From positions 1 to 64,000 of the forward strand of contig JBMOOO010000010.1 of the NCBI GenBank assembly GCA_049324475.1: 64,000 bases of DNA. The letters are read 5' to 3'. The notes under the pieces were generated by a model. The model was not told the origin of the DNA, ran no database searches, and saw nothing but the letters and a program-made list of their open reading frames with translations. This document shows, one piece after another, positions 26,017 through 35,307 of this stretch; positions within the stretch are counted from its first letter, which is position 1, and the number at the start of each line of letters is the position of its first letter. The DNA is from JADFDG01 sp049324475. Lineage in GTDB: Bacteria > Pseudomonadota > Gammaproteobacteria > Pseudomonadales > JADFDG01. The position numbers were made by a program, and so were the translations under genes.

Positions 26017-29000
26017 GTGTCCATCCACGTCGCACTCAACCACGTCAGCCACTACCGCTACGACCGCCCGGTGGCGCTCGGGCCACAGGTGGTGCGGCTG
26101 CGGCCCTGCCCGCACAGCCGCACCCGCATCCTTTCCTATTCGCTGACGGTTTCGCCGGCGCAGCATTTCATCAACTGGCAGCAAGACCCGCAGTCGAACT
26201 GGCAGGCACGGCTGGTATTCCCGGAGCGCACGCAGGAATTCCGCATCGAGGTCGATCTGGTTGCCGAGCTGTCGGTGATCAATCCATTCGATTTCTTCCT
26301 CGAGCCATATGCCGAGCACGTGCCTTTCGCCTACGAGCCGGGCCAGCATCATGAACTGCAGCCGTACCTGGAAAAGCTGCCGCTGACGCCGCTGTTCGAG
26401 CATTACCTGTCCGGCATTTCCGGCAGCCTGGTGCGCGAGAAAATGCGCAGCGTGGATTTCCTGGTGGCACTCAACCAGCGCCTGCAGCAGGACATCCGCT
26501 ACCTGATCCGCATGGAGCCCGGCGTTCAGACGCCGGAAGAAACGCTGGCGAAAGCCTCCGGTTCCTGCCGCGATTCATCCTGGCTGCTGGTGCAGCTGTG
26601 CCGGCATCTCGGGCTGGCGGCGCGCTTTGTGTCCGGCTACCTGATCCAGCTGGTGCCGGACGTGAAATCGCTGGATGGCCCGTCCGGGCCCGAGGCCGAT
26701 TTCACCGACCTGCACGCCTGGTGCGAGGTGTACCTGCCGGGTGCGGGCTGGATCGGGCTCGATCCCACTTCCGGCCTGTTTGCCGGTGAAGGCCACATTC
26801 CGCTGGCCTGCACGCCGGAGCCATCGTCGGCGGCGCCGGTGAGCGGTCTGATCGAGAAAAGCGAGAGCACCTTCGAGCACCACATGAAAGTGGAGCGGGT
26901 GTGGGAAGCGCCGCGTGTCACCCGGCCCTACAGTGACGGACAGTGGCGTGCCATCGAGGCACTCGGCCATGCCGTGGACGCCGAGCTGCAGGCCGGTGAC
27001 GTGCGGCTCACCATGGGCGGCGAGCCGACGTTCGTATCGCTGGATGATCCGGACGGTGCCGAATGGAACACCGATGCGCTGGGGCCCACCAAGCGCAAGC
27101 GGGCGGCGGAGCTTTTCCATCGGCTCCGGGAGAAATACGCGCCGCAGGGTCTCGTGCATTTCGGCCAGGGCAAGTGGTATCCGGGCGAGCAGCTGCCACG
27201 CTGGTCGCTGAACTGTTTCTGGCGCCGTGACGGCGAGCCGGTATGGCAGGACCCGGCGCTGCTGGCGGATGAAAAGCGGGATTACGGCGCCGATGCCGCC
27301 AGCGCAGACCGGTTGCTGCGCGGCGTGGCCCGCCGGCTGGCGCTGGATCCGGGCTACGTGTTCGATGCCTTCGAGGATGCTTTCTACTTCCTGTGGCGCG
27401 AGCGGCGTCTGCCGGCCAACGTCGATCCGTTCGATTCGCGCGTGGACGATCCGAAGGAGCGTGCGCGGCTGATGCGCGTGTTCGACCACGGGCTGACGCG
27501 TCCGGTGGGATCGGTGTTGCCGGTGATGCGCAGCGCACGTGGCGACTGGCAGAGCGGTCCGTGGTTCCTGCGCAGCGAACGCTGCTACCTGATACCGGGC
27601 GATTCGCCGATCGGTTACCGCTTGCCGCTCGATTCCCAGCCCTGGGTGACCGTGGGCGAGTATCCGTATGTGAATGCGGCCGATCCGTCGACGCCGTTGC
27701 CGCCGCTGCCGCTGCATGAGCGCATTCGTGCCCAGGTCGATCCGCGCCGGCGTATGGCCATGGAAGACCGGCCGGAGGAGCGCCTGCGGCACAACCGCAT
27801 CCGGGGCGACGATGCGACACCGGACCGGGAACCGCAGGCGAAGGAGTCGGCGGCGTGGATCACGCGCACGGCCCTGTGCGCACAGGCACGTCATGGCGTG
27901 TTGTACGTGTTCATGCCGCCACTGGCGCGGCTGGAAGATTATCTGGAAGTGGTGGCGGCGGTGGAGGCCACGGCGGCGGAGATGCGCGTGCCGGTACTGC
28001 TGGAAGGCTACGAGCCGCCGGCGGATACACGGCTGCAGCATTTCCGTGTCACGCCGGACCCGGGCGTGATCGAGGTGAATATCCATCCTTCGGCAAACTG
28101 GGACGAGCTGGTCGACCGCACCACGCACCTTTACGAGGCGGCACGCGAATCGCGGCTGACCACGGAAAAATTCATGGTGGATGGCCGCCATACCGGCACC
28201 GGCGGTGGCAACCACTTTGTGCTGGGCGGCGCCACCGTCAACGATTCGCCGTTCCTGCGCCGGCCGGACCTGCTGCGCAGCCTGCTCGCCTACTGGCACA
28301 ACCATCCGTCGCTGTCGTACCTGTTCTCCGGCCTGTTCATCGGCCCGACATCGCAGGCGCCGCGTGTGGACGAGGCACGCAACGATTCGCTGTACGAGAT
28401 GGAAATCGCTTTCCGGCAGATACCGGAACCGGGTGCTGATTTCCCGCCCTGGCTGCTGGACCGTCTGCTGCGCAACCTGCTGATCGATGTCACCGGCAAC
28501 ACGCACCGGGCCGAATTCTGCATCGACAAGCTGTATTCGCCGGACGGCGCCGCCGGTCGGCTCGGGCTGCTGGAGCTGCGGGCCTTCGAGATGCCGCCAC
28601 ACGCGGAGATGTCGCTGGCCCAGCAGGTGCTGCTGCGTTCACTGGTGGCGCGGTTCTGGAAGGCGCCGTACCGTGCCGGCCGGCTGGCGCGCTGGGGAAC
28701 GGAACTGCACGACCGCTTCCTGCTGCCGCATTTCGTGCAACAGGACTTCGCCGACGTGATTGCCGAGCAGAACGCTGCCGGCTATGCGCTGCAGCCGGAA
28801 TGGTTCGCGCCGCATCTGGAATTCCGCTTTCCGAAATACGGCGATTTCACCGCGCAGGGCGTGCAGGTGGAGTTGCGGCACGCGCTGGAGCCCTGGCATG
28901 TGATGGGCGAGGAGGGCGCTGCCGGCGGCACCGTGCGTTACGTCGATTCCTCGCTGGAGCGTCTGCAGGTGAAGGTGAGTGGCATGGCGCCTGACCGCTA

Positions 29001-29367
29001 CGTGCTGGCCTGCAACGGCGAGCCGGTGCCGCTGCACCCCACCGGCACCACCGGCGAGTTCGTCGCCGGGGTGCGCTACCGCGCCTGGCAGCCGGCTTCC
29101 TGCCTGCATCCGACCATCGGTGTGCATTCGCCGCTGGTGTTCGATCTGGTCGACACCTGGATGCAGCGTTCGCTGGGAGGCTGCCGGTACCACGTGATGC
29201 ATCCGGGCGGGCGCAACTACGACACACTGCCGGTGAATGCCTATGAGGCGGAGGCGCGCCGGCTGGCACGATTCTTCCGCATGGGCCACACACCCGGCCG
29301 GCTGGCCGTGCGTCCGCCGGCAGTGAACCCGGATTTCCCCTTCACGCTAGACTTGCGGCGCCGCTGA
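26017..29367 (+). CDS. Transglutaminase-DUF2126 fusion protein
   Basis: 1116 residues from GTG 26017 (GGAG upstream); the start follows family alignment (VSIHVALNHVSHYRYDRPV). Residues 1-290 are a transglutaminase module with Cys 184 (ASGSCRDSSWLL), His 233 (TDLHAWCEVYLPGAGW) and Asp 249 (GLDPTSGLFAGEGHIPL). Residues about 345-1110 are DUF2126, with LTMGGEPTFVSLDD, KWYPGEQLPRW, EVNIHPSANWDEL, TGTGGGNHFVLGGAT, LSYLFSGLFIGPTSQAPR and GGRNYDTLPVNAYEAE. The GGEPTF and GTGGGNH blocks resemble an ATP- or metal-binding site, but the domain has no assigned reaction. No signal peptide, so cytosolic. First gene of the second operon. Confidence 0.92.
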   Translation: MSIHVALNHVSHYRYDRPVALGPQVVRLRPCPHSRTRILSYSLTVSPAQHFINWQQDPQSNWQARLVFPERTQEFRIEVDLVAELSVINPFDFFLEPYAEHVPFAYEPGQHHELQPYLEKLPLTPLFEHYLSGISGSLVREKMRSVDFLVALNQRLQQDIRYLIRMEPGVQTPEETLAKASGSCRDSSWLLVQLCRHLGLAARFVSGYLIQLVPDVKSLDGPSGPEADFTDLHAWCEVYLPGAGWIGLDPTSGLFAGEGHIPLACTPEPSSAAPVSGLIEKSESTFEHHMKVERVWEAPRVTRPYSDGQWRAIEALGHAVDAELQAGDVRLTMGGEPTFVSLDDPDGAEWNTDALGPTKRKRAAELFHRLREKYAPQGLVHFGQGKWYPGEQLPRWSLNCFWRRDGEPVWQDPALLADEKRDYGADAASADRLLRGVARRLALDPGYVFDAFEDAFYFLWRERRLPANVDPFDSRVDDPKERARLMRVFDHGLTRPVGSVLPVMRSARGDWQSGPWFLRSERCYLIPGDSPIGYRLPLDSQPWVTVGEYPYVNAADPSTPLPPLPLHERIRAQVDPRRRMAMEDRPEERLRHNRIRGDDATPDREPQAKESAAWITRTALCAQARHGVLYVFMPPLARLEDYLEVVAAVEATAAEMRVPVLLEGYEPPADTRLQHFRVTPDPGVIEVNIHPSANWDELVDRTTHLYEAARESRLTTEKFMVDGRHTGTGGGNHFVLGGATVNDSPFLRRPDLLRSLLAYWHNHPSLSYLFSGLFIGPTSQAPRVDEARNDSLYEMEIAFRQIPEPGADFPPWLLDRLLRNLLIDVTGNTHRAEFCIDKLYSPDGAAGRLGLLELRAFEMPPHAEMSLAQQVLLRSLVARFWKAPYRAGRLARWGTELHDRFLLPHFVQQDFADVIAEQNAAGYALQPEWFAPHLEFRFPKYGDFTAQGVQVELRHALEPWHVMGEEGAAGGTVRYVDSSLERLQVKVSGMAPDRYVLACNGEPVPLHPTGTTGEFVAGVRYRAWQPASCLHPTIGVHSPLVFDLVDTWMQRSLGGCRYHVMHPGGRNYDTLPVNAYEAEARRLARFFRMGHTPGRLAVRPPAVNPDFPFTLDLRRR

Positions 29368-29384
29368 CCTCCACGACGGATCCC

Positions 29385-31928
29385 ATGCCTGCCTTGCCGT
29401 TTCCCGGCTATCCGCGCCCGCGCGATCGCTACGACGAGCTCTGTGCCGGAGACGGCACGGTGCGACCGCACTGGCGCCCGCTGCTGGACACGCTGGCGGC
29501 CACCTCGCCGGCGCAACTGGGCGAACGCATCGAGTTCGCGCAGCGCCGCATCCGGGAGAACGGCATTACCTACAACGTGTATGCCGACCCGAAGGGTGCG
29601 GATCGTCCGTGGGCGCTGGACATCGTTCCCTTCGTGCTGGGCGGCGAGGAGTGGGCCGGCATCGCCGGAGCCATCGGCCAGCGCGCGAAGCTGCTGGACC
29701 GCGTGCTCGCGGATCTGTACGGCCCGCAGGATCTGCTGCGCGAAGGCGTGCTGCCGCCGGCGCTGGTGTACGGCCACAACGGCTTTCTCTGGCCCTGCCG
29801 CGGCATCGTGCCGCCGGGCGGGCGCTTCCTGCATGTGTATGCGGCCGATCTTGCGCGCTCGCCGGACGGCCAGTGGTGGGTGATCGCCGACCGCACGCAG
29901 GCGCCGTCGGGCGCCGGCTATGCACTGGAAAACCGGCAGATCGTGTCGCGCCTGTTTCCGGACCTGTTCCGTGACCAGCACGTGCAGCAGCTGTCGGCCT
30001 GGTTCCGTGCGCTGCAGGACACACTGACGCGCGATGCGCCGGTGTCGCCGGGCGAGACGCCGTCGGTGGTGCTGCTCACGCCGGGGCCACACAACGAAAC
30101 CTATTTCGAGCACGTGTATCTCGCCCGCTATCTCGGCCTGCCGCTGGTGGAAGGGCAGGATCTGACCGTGCGCGACGACACGCTGTACCTGAAGACCTTC
30201 GGCGGCCTGCAGCGTGTGCACGCCGTGCTGCGCCGGCAGGACGACGACTTCTGCGATCCGCTGGACCTGCGCCAGGATTCCACGCTGGGCGTGCCGGGGC
30301 TGGTCGATGTGGCGCGCGCCGGTCGCGTGCTGATCGCCAACGCACTGGGCAGCGGCGTGCTGGAGTCGGCCGGCCTGACCGGCTTCCTGCCGGCGCTGAG
30401 CGAGCGGTTGCTGGGCGAGCCGCTGCGCATGCCGTCGGTGGCGTCCTGGTGGTGCGGGGAAACGCCGGCACTGGAACACGTGATCGCCAGCCTCGACCGG
30501 CTGGTACTCAAACCGGCGTATCCCTCGCAGCAAATGGAGCCGGTGTTCGGCAATCGCCTGGATGCGGACGAGCGCGCACGCTGGATACAGCGGCTGCGTG
30601 CACGGCCGAATGCCTATGTGGCGCAGGAGCTGGTGCATCTGTCGCAGGCGCCGGTGATCGCCAGCGATCTCACCACCGGCGCACTGGGCATCGGCGGTAC
30701 CGGTGACACCATGGCGCTGCAGGCGCGCACCATCGGGCTGCGTGTGTATGCGGTCGCGACGGCGGACGGTTACCACGTGCTGCCCGGCGGTCTGGCCCGT
30801 GTTGCCGGCGACACCAGCATCGACGTGCTGTCGATGCAGCGTGGCGGCAGCAGCAAGGACACCTGGATATTGCCCGGCAGCAACACGCCGCCGAAGGCAG
30901 AGCCGCCGCGGGAAATGCCGCGCGAATACCTGCGCGCGGCGTCGAGCCTGTCCAGCCGCTCGGTGGAGAATCTTTTCTGGCTGGGGCGCTACAGCGAGCG
31001 CGTCGAGTATTCCGCGCGCCTGCTGCGGCTGACCATGCTGCGCCTGCTGGAAGAAGGCATGGGTGAGCAGGGTGCGCTGCCGGTGCTGGTGCCGCTGTGC
31101 GAAACCGCCGGCCTGTTGCCTCCTGACGCCAGCGGCACGATGCGCATTGACCAGCGCCTGCTGGCTGCTGTGTTCGACGAGCACTGGTACGGCAGCCTGC
31201 TGTCCATGATCCGGCGTGCCATCTGGTCGGCCACGCATGTGCGTGAGCGGTTGTCGGTGGATCACTGGCAGGCACTCAACCGTCTGCAGGAAGCGGCGCG
31301 GCGTGCCCGGTCCGCGCGGCCCCAGCCCCGCCTGGATCACGCACTCGCGCTGCTGGATCGCGTGTTGCTTGCCTGCACGGCACTGGTCGGATACGCGATG
31401 GACGACATGGTGCGCGATGCCGGCTGGCGCTTTCTCGTGATCGGCCGCCGCATCGAGCGCCTGCAGTGCCTGGCCACCGCTACCACGCGTTTCCTGGCCG
31501 GTGACGAAGCGGCCCGTGCGCCCGGCGTGATCGACTGTCTGCTGGAGCTGGCCGACAGCACCGATACCTGGCGGCAACGCTACCTGCGGGCACCCGGCCT
31601 GCTGCCGGCGCTGGACATCGTGGTTTTCGATGGCGACAACCCGCACTCGCTGGCTTTCCAGGGCAGCGAGCTGCTGCGCTATCTGGAAAAACTGGTGCCG
31701 GAAAAGACGGCGGCGGACGCTGTCGCACCGGACCGCGAACTGCGTCTGGCCCTGTCGTCGCTGCGCGACATGGATCCGGCCTTGCAGTCCGGGGCTTCCG
31801 TGCAGGAGGCGCAACTGTCGGCACGCGTACATGCGCTGTGGCAGGCCTCGGCCGTACTGTCCGACCGGCTCGGCAACCGCTACTTCGCCCATGTTGCCGA
31901 CAGCTCGGCACAGTTGCTGGCAGTCTGA
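29385..31928 (+). CDS. ATP-grasp/alpha-E fusion protein
   Basis: 847 residues. Residues 1-510 are a circularly permuted ATP-grasp enzyme (YDELCAGDGTVRPHWRPLL, GITYNVYADPKGADRPWALD, ADRTQAPSGAGYALENRQ, VVLLTPGPHNETYFEHVYLA, LVLKPAYPSQ, GGSSKDTWIL). After a Pro-rich linker (NTPPKAEPPREMPREY) residues about 525-845 are an alpha-E domain (SVENLFWLGRYSERVEYSARL and RFLVIGRRIERLQCL). It is the fused counterpart of the separate genes at 24074-25522 and 23131-24093. ADRTQAPSG and LVLKPAY replace VLEDNLRTPSG and LVVKETQGAG, so this paralogue lacks an obvious copy of the acidic metal-binding DN pair and may have lost or changed catalysis. Confidence 0.9.
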   Translation: MPALPFPGYPRPRDRYDELCAGDGTVRPHWRPLLDTLAATSPAQLGERIEFAQRRIRENGITYNVYADPKGADRPWALDIVPFVLGGEEWAGIAGAIGQRAKLLDRVLADLYGPQDLLREGVLPPALVYGHNGFLWPCRGIVPPGGRFLHVYAADLARSPDGQWWVIADRTQAPSGAGYALENRQIVSRLFPDLFRDQHVQQLSAWFRALQDTLTRDAPVSPGETPSVVLLTPGPHNETYFEHVYLARYLGLPLVEGQDLTVRDDTLYLKTFGGLQRVHAVLRRQDDDFCDPLDLRQDSTLGVPGLVDVARAGRVLIANALGSGVLESAGLTGFLPALSERLLGEPLRMPSVASWWCGETPALEHVIASLDRLVLKPAYPSQQMEPVFGNRLDADERARWIQRLRARPNAYVAQELVHLSQAPVIASDLTTGALGIGGTGDTMALQARTIGLRVYAVATADGYHVLPGGLARVAGDTSIDVLSMQRGGSSKDTWILPGSNTPPKAEPPREMPREYLRAASSLSSRSVENLFWLGRYSERVEYSARLLRLTMLRLLEEGMGEQGALPVLVPLCETAGLLPPDASGTMRIDQRLLAAVFDEHWYGSLLSMIRRAIWSATHVRERLSVDHWQALNRLQEAARRARSARPQPRLDHALALLDRVLLACTALVGYAMDDMVRDAGWRFLVIGRRIERLQCLATATTRFLAGDEAARAPGVIDCLLELADSTDTWRQRYLRAPGLLPALDIVVFDGDNPHSLAFQGSELLRYLEKLVPEKTAADAVAPDRELRLALSSLRDMDPALQSGASVQEAQLSARVHALWQASAVLSDRLGNRYFAHVADSSAQLLAV

Positions 31929-31930
31929 CC

Positions 31931-32815
31931 GTGGGCATCCGCTACCGCATCACGCACGAGACCGCCTACCGCTATGCTGCGCCGGTGTCGGTGTCGCGCC
32001 ATGTGCTGCACCTGCGGCCACGTACCTGCGAATGGCAGCGGGTGCTGACGGCGGCACTGGACGTCACACCGGCGCCGTCTGCGCGCCGTGATCGCGAGGA
32101 CATGTTCGGAAATCCGGAAACGCGCATGTCTTTCGATGCGGCGCACGACCAGTTGACGGTGCTGTCGCGGCTGGACGTCGATGTGGCGGCCAGGCCCTGG
32201 GCCGGCCGAAGCAGCGAGGGCCCGGCCTGGGAAGTCGTGCGCGACAGTTTGCGTTTCGGCGGCGCTGCACCGCTGGACCCTTGTCGTTTCGGCTTCGAGT
32301 CGCCGCATATCCGGGTGAAGAACGAACTGGCGGAATTCGCCCGGCCCAGTTTCCTGCCGGGCCGGCCGCTGCTGGCAGCAACCGCCGACCTGACGGCGCG
32401 CATCCATCGCGAGTTCCGTTATGATCCGCAGGCCACCCAGGTCGGTACTTCGGTGATGGATGTGCTCGCGCGCCGCCGCGGTGTCTGCCAGGACTTCGCG
32501 CATCTGGCCATCGGCTGCCTGCGATCGCTGGGCCTCGCGGCGCGCTACGTGAGCGGCTATCTCTGTACCGAGCCGCCGCCGGGCCAGCCGCGGCTGACCG
32601 GTGCCGATGCCAGCCACGCGTGGTTCGCGTTGTACTGCCCGGCATCGGGCTGGGTGGAATTCGACCCGACCAACGATTGCGAGGCCGACCAGCGACATGT
32701 GCTGGTGGCCTGGGGTCGCGACTTTGCCGATGTCTCGCCGCTGCGCGGCGTGATACGCGGCGGCGGCGGGCACAGCCTGTCGGTACGGGTGAGCGTGATC
32801 CCCGCCGGGGAATGA
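31931..32815 (+). CDS. Transglutaminase-like protein of the second operon
   Basis: 294 residues from GTG 31931, two bases after the fusion gene. N-terminal beta domain (GIRYRITHETAYRYAAPVSVS), then core with Cys 186 (RRGVCQDFAHLAIG), His 229 (ASHAWFALYCPASGWVEFD) and Asp 245 (FDPTND). Third transglutaminase fold in the locus; it resembles the N-terminal module of the DUF2126 protein in outline. No signal peptide. Ends the second operon; the following 107 bases hold only a leader for the next gene. Confidence 0.92.
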   Translation: MGIRYRITHETAYRYAAPVSVSRHVLHLRPRTCEWQRVLTAALDVTPAPSARRDREDMFGNPETRMSFDAAHDQLTVLSRLDVDVAARPWAGRSSEGPAWEVVRDSLRFGGAAPLDPCRFGFESPHIRVKNELAEFARPSFLPGRPLLAATADLTARIHREFRYDPQATQVGTSVMDVLARRRGVCQDFAHLAIGCLRSLGLAARYVSGYLCTEPPPGQPRLTGADASHAWFALYCPASGWVEFDPTNDCEADQRHVLVAWGRDFADVSPLRGVIRGGGGHSLSVRVSVIPAGE

Positions 32816-32922
32816 ACGTGTCTGCCGGCCCGGGTGCCGCCGACGGATGGCCGGCGGGCGAGTGGGAATCGGGCGGCAGATGGCTAAACTGCCGTGACTC
32901 CCTGCCTCACCCCGCACCTGCC

Positions 32923-33582
32923 ATGAAAACAACCAGAAGAAAAAGCAGGGCCCCTGTCCCGGGCCGTACCCGCAAACGGATTGCAGGAGTGATTGCACTG
33001 GCGCTGTTGCCGACCCTGCCCGTGGCGGCACCGGCGGCAGAGCCCACCGCGCTCGACGAGCTGGAAAGCGTCGGTGCGAAGATGGGCTATCGCCTGTACG
33101 GCGAGAGCCGCAGGGACGAGCCCATCCTGTTGCAGAACTCGCGCCCGCACCGGGTGCAGGTCTTCGACGAGAAGAAAGGCGTGTATGTTTCCGTGCCGCC
33201 GTTTTCCGACATGGACTTTCCCTGCGACGGCAAGGCGCGTCTGCTGCACGTACGCTATTCGGATGCGTTCGGCGAGCGTGCGCCGTTCCGGGTCAGCATC
33301 GGCTGCGGCCGCGAGATCCAGTTCATGGCGCCCGAGCAGCTGGCGCGCCCGGTGCCGGTGCCGGTGGCGCCGCCATCAGAGGGCGTGCCGGTGATCGCGC
33401 CGCTGGAAAAACCGGAAGATACCTTCAACGACCCGGCCATCGTCATCGAGCCGATGCCGGAAACGGGTGCAGTCAGACCGGCAGCCGTGCCGACAACGGT
33501 GCCGGTACCCGTGCCGCCGGCCGACGAGCCGCCGGCATCCTTGACCGATCCCGAGGTGGCGGCAGAACCCGCCACGCCCTGA
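32923..33582 (+). CDS. Exported Pro-rich protein of unknown function
   Basis: 219 residues. The start MKTTRRKSR is very basic, followed by a hydrophobic segment (AGVIALALLPTLPVAAPAAA-like, cleavage near residue 40 at APA-AEP), so a long signal peptide. Mature residues about 42-145 form a small domain with two Cys (FPCDGKARLLHV and SIGCGREIQF), possibly a disulfide. The last 75 residues are Pro/Val/Glu-rich and disordered. No known family. It stands alone between the transglutaminase operon and the convergent HMG-CoA reductase operon. Confidence 0.75.
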   Translation: MKTTRRKSRAPVPGRTRKRIAGVIALALLPTLPVAAPAAEPTALDELESVGAKMGYRLYGESRRDEPILLQNSRPHRVQVFDEKKGVYVSVPPFSDMDFPCDGKARLLHVRYSDAFGERAPFRVSIGCGREIQFMAPEQLARPVPVPVAPPSEGVPVIAPLEKPEDTFNDPAIVIEPMPETGAVRPAAVPTTVPVPVPPADEPPASLTDPEVAAEPATP

Positions 33583-33591
33583 GCGGTTCGC

Positions 33592-34119
33592 TCAGGGTTT
33601 TGCCTTCAGCACGAAGCTGTCGACGGAGCGCATCAGCGCCTGCTTCTGTGCCGGCCAGCTGGTTTGCCTGGCCGTGGCCGTGATGAGGTAGACGTAGGGT
33701 GGCGCCGGCACGGCCCGCGCGTACCAGTGCAGGTCCACCTCCTTCATCCGGCCGGAATACTCGATGCGCAATTCGTTGCCCTTGCGGGTCTGGCTGATGA
33801 TGGTGAAGCCGGCTGCGCGGAACTGCGCGAGGCTCAGTTTCATGTAGGCATCCAGCGACTCGCCATAGCGCTGTCGCTGGACATTCACGTTGCCGGCAAA
33901 GCCGTTTTCCACCGGCAGGAAAAAGGAGGCAACAGGACGGATGTCGCTGCCGGATTCGGCGCCCGCGGCGGGGGGCCGGATGGAAAAACCCAGCGTGTCC
34001 GAGACGTAGCTGTCGCTCCCCGCCGCTTTCGGTGTGCCGGCGGCCGGTGTCTGCGCACCGGCGAAAGCTGCGCAGAAGGCCAGCAGGAAAAGGGCGGGCG
34101 CCCGCCTGTGCCGGTTCAT
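33592..34119 (-). CDS. Exported DcrB/PsbP-like protein coupled to HMG-CoA reductase
   Basis: 175 residues from ATG 34119; an upstream ATG at 34158 is in frame, but the signal peptide (MNRHRRAPALFLLAFCAAFAGA) and the ATGA overlap with the reductase stop favour 34119. The mature part, DTLGFSIRPPAAG..., then VNVQRQRYGESLDAYMKLSLAQF, FTIISQTRKGNELRIEYSG and YLITATARQTSWPAQKQALMRSVDSFVL, has the pattern of small DUF1795/DcrB or PsbP-fold periplasmic proteins. That assignment is by eye. Role unknown. Confidence 0.72.
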   Translation of the reverse strand: MNRHRRAPALFLLAFCAAFAGAQTPAAGTPKAAGSDSYVSDTLGFSIRPPAAGAESGSDIRPVASFFLPVENGFAGNVNVQRQRYGESLDAYMKLSLAQFRAAGFTIISQTRKGNELRIEYSGRMKEVDLHWYARAVPAPPYVYLITATARQTSWPAQKQALMRSVDSFVLKAKP

Positions 34120-35285
34120 TTCCGGTTGCGGCCGTACTGGTCGTGGCTGGAAACCCATTCATCGGAGACCACGGCCGCGGCCAGCGACAGCTCGCCGCAC
34201 AGCACGGTGGCGGCAACGATCTCGGCGAACTTCCGCACCTTGTCAGGGCCGGCGCAGCCCAGCAGCGCCAGACACTCGCGTTGTGTGGGCAGGCCGGTGC
34301 CGCCGCCATAGGTGGCGACGATCAGGGAGGGAATGGTGACGGAGAAATAATAGTCGCCGTTGTCCTTCAGCTCGCCATAGGCGAAACCGGCCGAAGATTC
34401 CGCCACGTTGGCGACATCCTGCCCGCAGGCGATGAACAGGGCGGTGATGCCGTTGGCGAAGTGGGATCCGTTGTTGATCGAGCCGGACAGCAGGGTGCCC
34501 ATGTTGGACAGTTGCCGCTGCCGGTGCAGCGCCGCACCGGTGGTGTGCATGACCTCGCGCACCAGTGCTTCCGGCAGAGTGATCTCCGCTACCACCCGTT
34601 TGCCGCGGGTGTGCAGGCTGTTCAGGGTGGAGTGCTTCTTGTCGGTATCCATCTGGGCGGCCAGGGTGAAATGCTCCAGCCCCGGAATGTCGCGATCCAT
34701 CATCCACAGACAGGCATGACGGGTGGCCTTGCTCACCATGTTCTGGCCGGCGGCGTCACCGGTGGTGTAATTGAAGCGCAGCCAGCGCAGCTTGCCGATT
34801 GCATGCTGTTCGATGTTGCGCAGTTTGCCGCTGCGGGTGGTTTCCTCGGCCACCGCCTTGATGGCGGCAAAATTGGCATCCACCCACAGGCCGAACTCGC
34901 GCGATGCGCGGGCATCGCGGAACACGAACAGCGGTGCCCGTTGCATGGCATCGTCAAGCACCGTGGTGCGGATGCCGCCGGCTTCGCGACACAGGCGCAT
35001 GCCGCGCGAGTAACTCGCCACCAGCGTGCCCTCGGTAGTGGCCATGGGCACGTAGAACTCACCCTGCGCATGTTCGCCGTCGATCAGGATCGGCCCGGCC
35101 AGGCCGACCGGCACCTGCGCAACACCGACGAAATTCTCGATATTGCCCGGCAGCACGGCCGGGTCGAAAGAGTACGCGCCGACGTGCTCCAGCACCGTAC
35201 CGGTTTCTCCGGTGGCCACGGTGCGGCGTGCCTGTGCCATGTCGCGGGTGTAGTCGTTGTTCTTGTCGCGCGGCAGTTTTTTCAT
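34116..35285 (-). CDS. Class I-like HMG-CoA reductase
   Basis: 389 residues. Reduces HMG-CoA to mevalonate in known family members. The four catalytic residues of class I enzymes are all present in context: Glu in VPMATTEGTLVASYSRG, Lys in DTDKKHSTLN, Asp in FIACGQDVANV and His in VSSHDQYGRNR near the C-terminus. Also ENFVGVAQVPVGLAGPILI, GDAAGQNMVSKAT and GGGTGLPTQRECLALLG. It lacks membrane helices. Gammaproteobacteria normally make isoprenoids by the MEP route, so the gene is unusual; no other mevalonate gene lies in the window. It shares an ATGA overlap with the exported protein gene downstream, and nhaB lies 22 bases upstream. Confidence 0.88.
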   Translation of the reverse strand: MKKLPRDKNNDYTRDMAQARRTVATGETGTVLEHVGAYSFDPAVLPGNIENFVGVAQVPVGLAGPILIDGEHAQGEFYVPMATTEGTLVASYSRGMRLCREAGGIRTTVLDDAMQRAPLFVFRDARASREFGLWVDANFAAIKAVAEETTRSGKLRNIEQHAIGKLRWLRFNYTTGDAAGQNMVSKATRHACLWMMDRDIPGLEHFTLAAQMDTDKKHSTLNSLHTRGKRVVAEITLPEALVREVMHTTGAALHRQRQLSNMGTLLSGSINNGSHFANGITALFIACGQDVANVAESSAGFAYGELKDNGDYYFSVTIPSLIVATYGGGTGLPTQRECLALLGCAGPDKVRKFAEIVAATVLCGELSLAAAVVSDEWVSSHDQYGRNRK

Positions 35286-35307
35286 GACGGTCGCCGGAAG
35301 GTCGGGG

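Noticed and set aside
29241..31892. 883-residue minus-strand frame over the ATP-grasp fusion
   Set aside because: Arg/Gln/His-rich shadow frame without recognisable domains.
34116..34180. Suspicion that the HMG-CoA reductase had lost its catalytic His
   Set aside because: The SSHDQYGRNR segment aligns the first His with the catalytic His of class I enzymes (SHM context), so it is kept.
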